Shown piece by piece: positions 1-6,050 of a stretch of 6,236 nucleotides of DNA. Position 1 is the first letter of the stretch. Every line of letters begins with the position of its first letter. A program made the translations under genes and the position numbers. This DNA is from WFZT01 sp964571845 (GTDB taxonomy: Bacteria > Hydrothermota > Hydrothermia > B15-G9 > WFZT01). A model generated the notes under the pieces. It saw only the letters and a list, made by a program, of their open reading frames with translations, searched no databases and was not told the DNA's origin. Location of the stretch: contig CAZNDM010000093.1 of assembly GCA_964571845.1 (NCBI GenBank), positions 1 through 6,236 on the forward strand. Direction: 5' to 3'.

Positions 1-10
1 ACAACCTCCC

Positions 11-27
11 CTCCCACGAAGTGGGAG
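11..27. repeat. Perfect 7-bp hairpin
   Basis: CTCCCAC at 11-17 pairs with GTGGGAG at 21-27 around a GAA loop. It resembles the array units but lies outside the end-module core. No T-tract follows on either strand, so it is not a convincing intrinsic terminator. Confidence 0.75.
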
Positions 28-41
28 TCCACTCATCACCT

Positions 42-63
42 CCCCTCCCGCTTGCGGGAGGGG
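42..63. repeat. Perfect 10-bp palindromic hairpin
   Basis: CCCCTCCCGC at 42-51 is the exact reverse complement of GCGGGAGGGG at 54-63, separated only by TT. In a real stem the loop would be at least CTTG. The equivalent hairpin in the right module (6121-6143) has mismatches, so this is the better-preserved copy. It lacks a T-tract, so transcription termination is possible but unproven. Confidence 0.85.
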
Positions 64-76
64 ATTGAGGGGAGGG
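56..76 (+). other. G-quadruplex motif (left copy)
   Basis: Four G runs (56-58, 60-63, 69-72, 74-76) are separated by loops of 1, 5 and 1 bases, which meets the usual G3+N1-7 rule. The motif overlaps the right arm of the 42-63 hairpin, so the two structures would exclude each other. A mirror-image motif with the same loop lengths occurs at 6108-6128 on the minus strand. Folding is inferred from the pattern only. Confidence 0.7.
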
Positions 77-130
77 TAAAAAGGGTCTTTCTTGCTTTTC
101 CCTGTCAGATCTGCTCTTTCCACCCCCACC

Positions 131-440
131 TTAATCCTCCCCCGCATAGCGGGGGAGGAGTTTTGTAGAGAGATCCTCCCCCACAAAGCGGGGAAGGGGT
201 TTGTAGGGCAATCCCCCGCAGAGCGGGGAAGGGTTTTGTAGAGAAATTCTCCTCTACAAAGCGGGGGAGGGGTTTGTAGGGCAGTCCTTTTCCGCAGAGT
301 GGGGAAGGGTCAAGAGAGTTTCCCAGCGATGTAGGGAAGAGGTGGAGAGAGTCTTTCAGCGGAGTGGGCGAGAGATCGTGAGAGTCTCCCAGCGAGATGG
401 GGGGATTTGTAGGATAATCCTCCACCACAAAGTCGGGAGG
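131..440 (-). repeat. Left tandem array of about nine hairpin units
   Basis: Successive units each contain a C-rich arm, a short centre such as CACAAAG, CATAG or CAGAG, a G-rich arm and a spacer such as 'tttgtagggcaat'. Unit centres fall near 149, 188, 223, 261, 299, 334, 364, 396 and 432, a period of about 30-39 bp. The first unit (136-158) is a perfect 10-bp stem. Units beyond about 320 are increasingly irregular. On the minus strand the units match those at 5636-6050, with spacers like CTACAAA against TTCAAAC. The unit is one imperfect palindrome plus a similar spacer. There are no unique spacers, so this is not a CRISPR. Open frames through it are by-products of the repeat and the lack of stop codons. 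Confidence 0.85.
136..158. repeat. Best-preserved left-array hairpin
   Basis: CCTCCCCCGC at 136-145 pairs perfectly with GCGGGGGAGG at 149-158 around the loop ATA. It is the unit next to the left end module. Its counterpart at 6027-6049 differs only slightly. Confidence 0.85.
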
Positions 441-741
441 AAATTAGTGGGTAACCTCCATCTCTCCATTTACACATCTTGGCGGAGGAGCTGGAAAAAA
501 TGCCCTCACAAAGCCAAAGATCTGTAAGAAGGAAGGTTGACCCCTCGATCTTTTCTTGGTTTTGTGAGGAAGTAGATGGAGCGAAGTAACGCAGAGCACA
601 TTAAACGATAAATTGCTTTTAGTTTTTAGATCGCGCCCCCGCATTTAAGATACTGAAAACCTAACTTTCATCAACATCATAAGTTGGGATGGTACGAAGG
701 CTTAGCCTTTTTAATGAGCAGTGGCCTTGCGTGTCAAAAAA
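441..741. other. Gene-free intergenic region downstream of sdaAA
   Basis: No believable gene lies between the left array and the stop codon of the serine dehydratase alpha gene. The first part (about 441-530) carries decayed array units: a ctcc...ggaggag unit around 464-490 and CACAAAG at 507-513. Next comes the 504-569 inverted repeat. From about 590 to 741 the sequence is AT-richer and unstructured, apart from a 5-bp hairpin at 697-709. I found no clear intrinsic terminator for the operon on the minus strand, so transcription may end within or beyond the hairpin region. Confidence 0.6.
504..569. repeat. Imperfect long inverted repeat
   Basis: The arm at 504-522 (cctcacaaagcc, then agatc) matches the reverse complement of 547-569 with one substitution and about four extra bases. 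The loop is about 24 nt. A second matching pair, CTCCATCT at 456-463 and AGATGGAG at 574-581, lies outside it. The right arm reads TTTTGTGAGG, like array units of the opposite orientation. This may be a junction of two oppositely oriented decayed units, or a structured 3' end of the operon transcript. Confidence 0.5.
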
Positions 742-1626
742 CTATTGGTCTTTTAAGAATTTTTCTCTTCTTGAGGATAGCTCCTTTGCGATTCTTTTTC
801 CGGTCGGGGTTGTGGCGATGCCGCCGAGTGCGGTTTCTTTCAACTCTTCTGGTAATTTCCTCCCTACATTTTTCATGGCATCTATAACTTCGTCAGCCGG
901 GATAACGCTTCTGATGCCTGAAAGGGCGAGTTCAGAGGCGAGAAAAGCCAGACCTGTCGCCATAGCATTTCTTTTGATGCAAGGTACTTCGACGAGCCCT
1001 GCGACGGGATCACATATCAGCCCCATAACATTTTTCAGGGCAATAGCCACAGCATGATCGATCATGGATGTGGTCCCATTTTCGAGATAAACGAGGGCGG
1101 CGGCCGCCATGGCGGCCGCCGCCCCACATTCCGCCTGACATCCACCTTCCGCTCCCGATAATGTCGCCCTGTTGCCTATAACCGCACCCACCCCCGATGC
1201 CACAATCAATCCCTCTATCATTCTCTCATCACTTTCTGAAGTCTCCTCCTGATACGAAATCAAAACCCCAGGAATTGTCCCCGCAGCACCACCAGTTGGA
1301 AATGCCACTATCCTGCACATAGATGCATTCGCCTCGCCTATTGCCATGGCGTATCCCACTGCCCTCTTCACAACCGGTGATAAAAACCTCTTAGAACTCC
1401 CAAGGTATTTTCTCCCATCACCTTTCACAAGAACTGCCGCACTCCTGAATTCTGGTGAGAGAGCATTTCTTAACGATTCTTTCATCGCCGTCCATGTCTT
1501 ACGGAAAAATTCCAGCGTCTCGGATGCACTTTTGCCAGTTGTCTCAGTTGTTTTCAGGAGGACAACTTCATAAAAGCTTAAATTTCTCGATTCTGCCTCT
1601 CTGATAATTTCACGAATGCTGTTCAT
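742..1626 (-). CDS. sdaAA: L-serine dehydratase, [4Fe-4S] type, alpha subunit
   Basis: This is the catalytic subunit of cytosolic iron-sulfur L-serine dehydratase, which converts L-serine to pyruvate and ammonia. It is 294 residues, the normal size for the separate alpha chain. Visible motifs are FPTGGAAGTIPG at 109-120, GGCQAECG at 161-168, the Ala-rich helix after it, and the hallmark CDPVAGLVEVPC at 205-216. By analogy with the family, Cys163, Cys205 and Cys216 are the likely cluster ligands. Cys104 and Cys167 are additional cysteines. The chain ends KDQ, with no C-terminal cysteine tail of the kind seen in single-chain enzymes. The ATG overlaps the beta-subunit stop as ATGA, and GGAGAG lies 3-5 nt upstream, so both coupling and direct initiation are plausible. 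It is the last gene of the cluster. A labile cluster implies oxygen sensitivity. Confidence 0.96.
   Translation of the reverse strand: MNSIREIIREAESRNLSFYEVVLLKTTETTGKSASETLEFFRKTWTAMKESLRNALSPEFRSAAVLVKGDGRKYLGSSKRFLSPVVKRAVGYAMAIGEANASMCRIVAFPTGGAAGTIPGVLISYQEETSESDERMIEGLIVASGVGAVIGNRATLSGAEGGCQAECGAAAAMAAAALVYLENGTTSMIDHAVAIALKNVMGLICDPVAGLVEVPCIKRNAMATGLAFLASELALSGIRSVIPADEVIDAMKNVGRKLPEELKETALGGIATTPTGKRIAKELSSRREKFLKDQ
1095..1124. repeat. Perfect 30-bp palindrome inside sdaAA
   Basis: Positions 1095-1124 equal their own reverse complement, centred on CCATGG. Only the two central bases are A/T. Two GCGGCCGC sites lie in it (1100-1107 and 1112-1119). It encodes the Gly-Ala-rich stretch around residues 168-178 of the alpha subunit, including Met173. 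The protein segment is conserved in the family, so codon choice within an alanine run can explain the palindrome. It could form a strong hairpin in mRNA or a cruciform in DNA. Confidence 0.9.
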
Positions 1627-2282
1627 ACACTCTCCAGTGTTCTGACTTTCATAACCCCGTCAATTCTTTCTATGACCTTAATGAGTCGTTCGTCAATAGG
1701 ATCGTCGAGCTCAAGGACTAAAATTGCCTCACCCCCTCTTTTTAATCTTGTGAGATGAGCTGTTCCGATGTTTATTCCGAAAGCAAATACACGGCCCGCT
1801 ATTCGGGAAAGCAGACCGGGCGTATCTCTATGAAGAACAAGGACGGTGTTTGTCCCGCTTCTGATGATAACCGGGAAGTCCCAGACCCTTCGGATCTCTG
1901 CGACTCCACCGCCGGGCGAAACTCCAATTATGTCGAGCTCTTCCATGTCACTTTTACCTTCAATTTTTAATGAAACCGGATGTGGAGGTTGAAATTCTCT
2001 ATCCGCTGAGAAAGTAAACTCCAGTCCAGCCTGTCTTGCATAATCAAAAGCACTTTTAACCCTCTCATCGTCCTCTTTGAATCCGAGAATTCCACCGATT
2101 ATGGCAAGGTGTGATCTATGACCGAAAAAGGTCTCAGCAAGTGAGCCGTAAAAGGTGATGCTGACCCTTTGAATGTTGCCCTGGATGAGTTTCCTGTAAA
2201 TGTTCCCTATCCTTATTATTCCGGCAGTGTGCGAGCTTGACGGGCCAAGTGTTATGGGTCCCGCGACATCAAAGATGTTCAT
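1623..2282 (-). CDS. sdaAB: L-serine dehydratase, [4Fe-4S] type, beta subunit
   Basis: This is the partner chain of SdaAA, forming the heteromeric serine dehydratase. It is 219 residues, as expected for a separate beta subunit. The N-terminal domain carries GPSSSHTAG at 13-21, FGHRSHLAIIGGILGF around 53-68, HPVSLKIEG at 101-109 and SPGGGVAEI at 122-130. From about residue 145 to 219 there is an ACT domain, with LVLHRDTPGLLSRIAGRVFAFGINI followed by a LELDDP strand. ACT domains often bind amino acids, so ligand control is plausible but not shown. Its ATG overlaps the stop of the LeuC-type gene as ATGA. No strong Shine-Dalgarno site precedes it, so translation probably depends on coupling. Beta-before-alpha order is common for this enzyme. 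Confidence 0.95.
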   Translation of the reverse strand: MNIFDVAGPITLGPSSSHTAGIIRIGNIYRKLIQGNIQRVSITFYGSLAETFFGHRSHLAIIGGILGFKEDDERVKSAFDYARQAGLEFTFSADREFQPPHPVSLKIEGKSDMEELDIIGVSPGGGVAEIRRVWDFPVIIRSGTNTVLVLHRDTPGLLSRIAGRVFAFGINIGTAHLTRLKRGGEAILVLELDDPIDERLIKVIERIDGVMKVRTLESV

Positions 2283-3544
2283 TCGAGATACTTTCTCGGA
2301 TCAGTAATCTTTCCTTCAAGTGCGGATGCAGCTGCAGTTGCCGGACTTGCGAGATAGATAAAGGCGTCCCGCGAGCCCATTCTCCCTTTAAAGTTTCTGT
2401 TTGCAGTTGAGATTGTTACTTCACCGGGTGCCATTACGCCCTGATGTGCCCCAAGGCAGGGACCGCAACCGGGGTTCATTATCACAAATCCAGCCTCCGC
2501 TATGTCGTAGAGGATGTTTCTCTTCATAGCCTCAAAGTACACTTCCCACGATGCTGGAAAGACGAGTCCGCGCACCCCGTCTTTGATTTTCTTGCCCTTT
2601 ACGATTTTTCTTACAACCTCAAGATCTTCAAGTCTGCCGTTTGTACAGGTCCCTATAAAGACCTGGTTTACCTTTATGTCTTCGGCGTCAGAGACAGGGT
2701 GAACATTGTCCACGGTGTGGGGAAATGCAACCTGCGGCTCTATGCTGCTGATGTCAAATTCGAGGATCTCTTCAAATTCGGCATCTGGATCAGATTTTAT
2801 CACTTCAAAATCCTTCTTTGCACGGGGTTTAACATATTCGAGGGTCTTCTCATCCGGCTCGATATAACCAGCCTTGGCACCCATTTCAACTGCCATATTG
2901 GAGAACACCATTCTCGACGCAATGGAAAGTTCCTTAATAACAGGTCCTGCAAATTCCACCGCTTTGTAGGTTGCATAGTCGGCTCCGAGCTGGCCGATGA
3001 TGTAGAGCATGATGTCTTTGGCATAGACGCCGTGAGGAATTTTACCTTTGATCTCAATTTTGATTGTCTCAGGAACCATGAGCCATATCTCGTCAGTTGC
3101 CCAGAGTACAGCAACTTCACTTCGTCCTATACCTGCTGAGAAAGCTCCGAATGCGCCATAGGTCGTTGTGTGAGAATCGGCTCCGAGGATGACAGTGCCT
3201 GGAAGGGCGTATCCCTTTTCAGAGAGAACCTGATGGCAGATTCCGCCACGCGTGTTTATGTCATAAAAATGCTTTATCCCCTGACTTTTAACGAATTCCC
3301 GGATGGTCTGATGATTCTTGGCATAAGCCTCTGTGGATGGTGGAACGACATGGTCAAGTACAATGACGATTTTGTCAGGATCTTTGACTTTTTCAACGCC
3401 GAGCTTTTTGAAATTAAGGTAGATAGCGGCAGTATTGTCGTGAGACATGACGAAATCCGGCGAGATAGTAACGATTTCGCCGGGGACCACATCTTTTCCG
3501 GCCTTTTTGCCCAGAATTTTTTGAGCAAAGGTTTTCCCTGCCAT
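2279..3544 (-). CDS. Aconitase-family hydro-lyase large subunit, LeuC/homoaconitase type
   Basis: This is a [4Fe-4S] dehydratase large subunit of the isopropylmalate isomerase/homoaconitase/dimethylmalate dehydratase group. Such enzymes move a hydroxyl group by dehydration and rehydration. It is 421 residues, typical of the shorter archaeal-type LeuC proteins and without a fused swivel domain. Cluster cysteines are visible: Cys300 in GTCTNGR, and Cys360 and Cys363 in NPGCGPCLG. Other family motifs are SHDNT 34-38, DHVVP 64-68, GICHQ 101-105, GADSHT 121-126, NRNFKGRMG 382-390 and YLASPATAAASAL 397-409. The ATG has AGGG 8 nt upstream and starts 3 bp after the HD gene. Substrate specificity largely depends on the small subunit, which is absent here. 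3-Isopropylmalate, citramalate, homocitrate and 2,3-dimethylmalate all remain possible, so I leave the symbol empty. Confidence 0.92.
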   Translation of the reverse strand: MAGKTFAQKILGKKAGKDVVPGEIVTISPDFVMSHDNTAAIYLNFKKLGVEKVKDPDKIVIVLDHVVPPSTEAYAKNHQTIREFVKSQGIKHFYDINTRGGICHQVLSEKGYALPGTVILGADSHTTTYGAFGAFSAGIGRSEVAVLWATDEIWLMVPETIKIEIKGKIPHGVYAKDIMLYIIGQLGADYATYKAVEFAGPVIKELSIASRMVFSNMAVEMGAKAGYIEPDEKTLEYVKPRAKKDFEVIKSDPDAEFEEILEFDISSIEPQVAFPHTVDNVHPVSDAEDIKVNQVFIGTCTNGRLEDLEVVRKIVKGKKIKDGVRGLVFPASWEVYFEAMKRNILYDIAEAGFVIMNPGCGPCLGAHQGVMAPGEVTISTANRNFKGRMGSRDAFIYLASPATAAASALEGKITDPRKYLE

Positions 3545-3547
3545 GAC

Positions 3548-4078
3548 TCAATCCCTGAATGGTTCAAAATTGGCAAAATCTGCGTGATAGATGATAATGG
3601 TTTCAGGTCTCCTTTTGACAAAGTCGCCTTCTTTGGAATGAGCGGCGATCATATTCTGAATTTCAATCGGGAGACCGTGTTTGAATGCGAGGGCTGTGCC
3701 AGAGACAGGATGTCTGATGAGTTTTCCCGCATAGCTTTTCCCGACTTTCCCATCGTTTTTACCGTATTCGAGGAGTTTTCCCACATCGTGTAGCAATGCA
3801 CCAGCCACAAGGTAATCAAAATTAATCTCTATTTTATCGCCATAAGAATTTTTGAGCTCTTTGCCCATGGCGAGAGCGGTTCTGGTAACAGCCCTTGTGT
3901 GGTCAATTAAAGAGATTTCGGTGTCGGGGATGAGTAGCGTGAAGGGGATCTTATCAAGCTCTTCACATGTCCAACCACCAATTTCAATGGCTTCTTCCCA
4001 GGTTTCAATAACTTTTTTTCTCAACTCTCCATCCTTTATAAGGTCAATTTCGGGAAGGATTTTAACAATATCACACAT
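3548..4078 (-). CDS. HD-domain (HDIG-like) metal-dependent phosphohydrolase-like protein
   Basis: A 176-residue soluble protein built around an HD fold. Likely metal ligands are His60 (LIDHTRAV), His97-Asp98 in LLHDVGK, His123 in IRHPVSG, His147 in AAHSKEGD, and His165/Asp167 in YHADF. The full set suggests an intact, possibly two-metal, active centre. HD proteins cleave phosphate esters of nucleotides, cyclic nucleotides or other small molecules. Nothing in the sequence fixes the substrate. There is no signal peptide, membrane segment or sensor domain. A good AAGGAG site at 4087-4092 lies 8 nt before the ATG, and the gene starts 3 bp after the HEAT gene. It lacks the size and RelA/SpoT-type motif expected of a (p)ppGpp hydrolase. 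Function: unknown small-molecule phosphohydrolase. Confidence 0.85.
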   Translation of the reverse strand: MCDIVKILPEIDLIKDGELRKKVIETWEEAIEIGGWTCEELDKIPFTLLIPDTEISLIDHTRAVTRTALAMGKELKNSYGDKIEINFDYLVAGALLHDVGKLLEYGKNDGKVGKSYAGKLIRHPVSGTALAFKHGLPIEIQNMIAAHSKEGDFVKRRPETIIIYHADFANFEPFRD

Positions 4079-4081
4079 GGA

Positions 4082-4579
4082 CTACTCTCCTTTTTTGAAT
4101 TTTTCGAGGAGTTCGTTTTCCCTTGCAATTTTCAAGTTTTCTTCAACGAGGTTAAGGTCCTCTTCCTGTAAAAGTTCAGAGATTTCGGGTTTTCTGAGTT
4201 TAATTTTTGCGAGGGCTTTTGCGGATTCGATCCTGACAGGCTCGTTTCTTTCTCGCAGGTGTTTTTTTAAGGGTTCAACTGATTTTTCTGTTCCCACATT
4301 TCCGAGGATAAAAGCGGCGACAGAGCGGACATACCAGAATTTTTCTTCGAGCAGTGGGATGGTTCTGTCTTCTATTTCACTTCCCCATTCACAGAGTGCT
4401 TCAGCTGCTTTTTCCCTGACATGCCAGCTTTCAGAGTAGAGGAGTTCAAAAAGTTTGTCTTTGTCCCTTTTTTCTTTGAGAATCTGGACAGCCTGGAGCC
4501 TGTCAAGAATGTTTCGGGATTTGAGCAACATTTCAACGGTTAGCTCCTGGGGTTTTCCACTTCCGCCTTTTTTAGCCAT
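4082..4579 (-). CDS. Small HEAT-repeat protein
   Basis: A 165-residue, soluble, alpha-helical protein with about four HEAT-like repeats: roughly residues 19-47, 48-77, 78-107 and 108-126. The repeating helix pattern is clear in WHVREKAAEALCEWG, WYVRSVAAFILGNVG and EPVRIESAKALAKI. A charged helical tail (about 133-165) follows, possibly a coiled coil. Such repeats are usually protein-binding scaffolds, and no catalytic motif is visible. The chosen ATG is supported by GGGAGG 9 nt upstream (4589-4594), which makes the gene overlap the end of obg by 40 bp. An internal ATG at residue 17 (4531-4529) would remove the overlap and has a weaker, more distant AGGAG. The partner protein is unknown. Confidence 0.8.
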   Translation of the reverse strand: MAKKGGSGKPQELTVEMLLKSRNILDRLQAVQILKEKRDKDKLFELLYSESWHVREKAAEALCEWGSEIEDRTIPLLEEKFWYVRSVAAFILGNVGTEKSVEPLKKHLRERNEPVRIESAKALAKIKLRKPEISELLQEEDLNLVEENLKIARENELLEKFKKGE

Positions 4580-5541
4580 TTCCTAATGCCTCCCTTGAGT
4601 TCGTTAATACCAATTCCTTTGAGTGCAGAGACTCTATACACCTCAGTATCATTAAGCTTAAACTCCAAATTATCCACAAGGTCAATTTTATTCAGAGCCA
4701 CTATACGAGGTTTGTCAAGTATCTCCGGCTTGTAAAGTCTTATCTCTTCAAGGAGTGAATGGTAGTCCTTTAACGGATCTTCTGATGTTACATCAATCAC
4801 AAAGAGGAGGAGTCTTGTTCGTTCGATGTGTCTCAGAAACTGCAGGCCAAGACCTTTCCCCCTGTGAGCCCCTTCAATGATACCGGGGATATCAACGACG
4901 GCAAAAACAGTGTCTTCCGGGTCTTTCACCATGCCCAGGTTGGGGGTAAGGGTAGTGAAAGGGTAGGGTGCGATTTTGCCCGAGGAGCCGGAAAGGGCTT
5001 TGAGAAGAGTGGTTTTGCCTGCATTGGGATAACCGACGAGTCCCACATCGGCTATGAGCTTGAGCTCCAGGACGAGAAATCTTTCCTCGCCTTCTTCGCC
5101 TTTTTCGCGGATTCTTGGGGCTCTGAGTGTGGGTGTTGCAAATCTCGCGTTTCCTTTACCACCCCTACCTCCTCTTGCGACAAGGAGTTTTTGGCCATGC
5201 TGTGTAACTTCCCCCAGTATTTCACCAGTGATTTCGTCTTTGACAACTGTACCCAGGGGGACTTTGATAAGTACATCTTTCCCCTTTCTTCCGGTTCTTC
5301 TTGATGGACCTCCGTCTCTTCCGTCTTCAGCTTCAAAAATCTTTTTGTACCTGAAGTCGAGAAGGGTTTTTAGTGATCTTTCGCCGATTAAATATACATT
5401 TCCACCGGGACCGCCATCGCCTCCGTCAGGTCCGCCTTTTGGAACATACTTCTCCCTGCGGAAATGGATGATGCCGTCTCCACCTTTTCCTGCACGAACT
5501 CTGATTTTTGCGAGGTCCACGAAACTGCTTTTTCTTGCCAT
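4540..5541 (-). CDS. obg: Obg family GTPase
   Basis: A conserved, usually essential GTPase associated with the 50S ribosomal subunit and linked to ribosome assembly and stress or growth control. It has 333 residues in two domains. The Gly-rich Obg fold spans about 7-160, with GKGGDG, GGPDGGDGGPGG and RGGRGGKGNARF. The G domain spans about 163-325: G1 GYPNAGKTTL at 170-179, G2 PFTTL at 194-198, G3 DIPG at 217-220, G4 NKID at 284-287 and G5 SAL at 305-307. There is no C-terminal OCT domain, so it is the short form. The P-loop has GKTT instead of the commoner GKST, a mild change. A six-residue extension (MARKSS) precedes the usual FVD start. No clear Shine-Dalgarno site precedes the ATG. It leads the cluster and is not next to rplU or rpmA in this window. 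Confidence 0.97.
   Translation of the reverse strand: MARKSSFVDLAKIRVRAGKGGDGIIHFRREKYVPKGGPDGGDGGPGGNVYLIGERSLKTLLDFRYKKIFEAEDGRDGGPSRRTGRKGKDVLIKVPLGTVVKDEITGEILGEVTQHGQKLLVARGGRGGKGNARFATPTLRAPRIREKGEEGEERFLVLELKLIADVGLVGYPNAGKTTLLKALSGSSGKIAPYPFTTLTPNLGMVKDPEDTVFAVVDIPGIIEGAHRGKGLGLQFLRHIERTRLLLFVIDVTSEDPLKDYHSLLEEIRLYKPEILDKPRIVALNKIDLVDNLEFKLNDTEVYRVSALKGIGINELKGGIRKWLKKAEVENPRS
4589..4594 (-). promoter_or_regulatory. Ribosome binding site deciding the HEAT gene start
   Basis: GGGAGG on the minus strand lies 9 nt before the ATG at 4579-4577 and inside the obg coding region. It favours this upstream ATG over the internal one at 4531-4529, and so favours a 40-bp gene overlap. Confidence 0.65.
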
Positions 5542-5635
5542 AGTTTCAAAATTTACTCATATTTAATGATTAAAGCAAGGGTGGGAGTACTCAGGAAAAA
5601 GTTTTTGGGATAAATGGTTTTAATCTCACCCTCAC
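5542..5635. other. AT-rich region upstream of obg
   Basis: This short leader between obg and the right array has no gene. The part next to obg is AT-rich (5545-5575) and is the natural place for the operon promoter. The part nearer the array carries no clear structure. Confidence 0.5.
5550..5578 (-). promoter_or_regulatory. Possible sigma-70-like promoter for the operon
   Basis: On the minus strand TTGCTT (5573-5578) and TAAATT (5550-5555) are 17 bp apart. The -10-like box matches the TATAAT consensus at 4 of 6 positions and the -35-like box at about 3 of 6. The start point would fall within a few bases of the obg ATG, giving an almost leaderless mRNA, which would fit the missing Shine-Dalgarno site. 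AT-rich sequence gives such matches by chance, so this is weak. Confidence 0.25.
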
Positions 5636-6050
5636 AGTGTGTTAGCATTGTGGGGATATTTTCCAGTAACCACTTCCCTTACCTTACGGGATGATTCTCT
5701 TCGAACTCCTCCATCACTTTACGGAGAGACCTTCTTCGAACATCTCCCTCACCTTTCGGGAGACATTCTCTTTGACCTTCTCCCCCCTCGCAGGGGAAAT
5801 CCTCTTCAAACTTCTCTCCCACTTTGTGGGGAATTTCCCCTGAATTTCTTCCTTCACCTTGTGAGGGAGATATTCCTTAAACTCCTCCATCACTTTGTGA
5901 GAAAGAGCCTTTTCAGACTTCTCCTCCACTTTGTGGGGGAGACCCTTTTTCAAACTCCTCCTCCACTTTGTGAGGGAGACTCTTTTAGACTCCTTCCCCA
6001 CTTTGTGGGAGAGACCCTTTCAAACTCCTCCCCCGCTAAGTGGGGGAGGA
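5636..6050 (+). repeat. Right tandem array of about twelve hairpin units
   Basis: Units of the form ctcc-tccac-TTTG-tggggag plus a spacer like 'acccttttcaaa' recur with centres at about 5646, 5682, 5717, 5752, 5786, 5822, 5857, 5893, 5929, 5966, 6001 and 6036. The period is 34-37 bp. Late units form good stems; for example 5921-5941 gives nine pairs including one G-T around TTT. Early units (5646-5760) keep the spacing but have shorter or broken stems. It is the inverted, diverged counterpart of 131-440. Frames open through it on both strands yield 12-residue periodic peptides that are almost certainly not real proteins. Confidence 0.87.
6027..6049. repeat. Best-preserved right-array hairpin
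   Basis: CCTCCCCC at 6027-6034 pairs with GGGGGAGG at 6042-6049. The stem extends by G6035-T6041 and C6036-G6040 around the loop TAA. It is the terminal unit next to the right end module and corresponds to 136-158. Confidence 0.82.

Larger units (their letters stand above)
1..130 (-). repeat. Left end module of the inverted hairpin-array element
   Basis: This gene-free stretch contains two perfect GC-rich hairpins (11-27 and 42-63), a G-rich run (56-76), an AT-richer spacer and the 8-bp palindrome CAGATCTG at 106-113. Read on the minus strand it aligns, with gaps, to 6051-6180. Shared landmarks in the same order are the last array hairpin, 'taagg' plus a G-run, GCAGATCTG followed by CAG, a CCCTCCCC / AATCCCCTCCCGC block, and then a further hairpin. 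The two copies are clearly diverged. I do not recognise a named repeat family. Palindromes of the CCCCTCCCGC type are seen between genes in many bacterial genomes, but that alone gives no function. No open frame here looks like a real protein. Confidence 0.75.

Noticed and set aside
181..290. Additional G-quadruplexes inside the left array
   Set aside because: Only three G runs fall within allowed loop lengths in each unit. The fourth run is too far away.
131..440. CRISPR array
   Set aside because: Repeats are imperfect palindromes, spacers are short and similar to each other, and no cas gene is present. The same holds for 5636-6050.
697..712. Intrinsic terminator (aaggc-tta-gcctt plus TTT) on the plus strand
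   Set aside because: The stem is only 5 bp, and no plus-strand gene lies upstream for it to end.
2444..3139. 231-residue plus-strand open frame, with similar ones at 3170-3793, 3852-4439 and 5054-5566
   Set aside because: They lie antisense to clearly recognised conserved genes and show no family motifs. They are shadow frames.
3548..4078. (p)ppGpp hydrolase suggested by the HD motif next to Obg
   Set aside because: At 176 residues, with HDVGK and no RelA/SpoT-type companion motifs or domains, a specific assignment is not supported.
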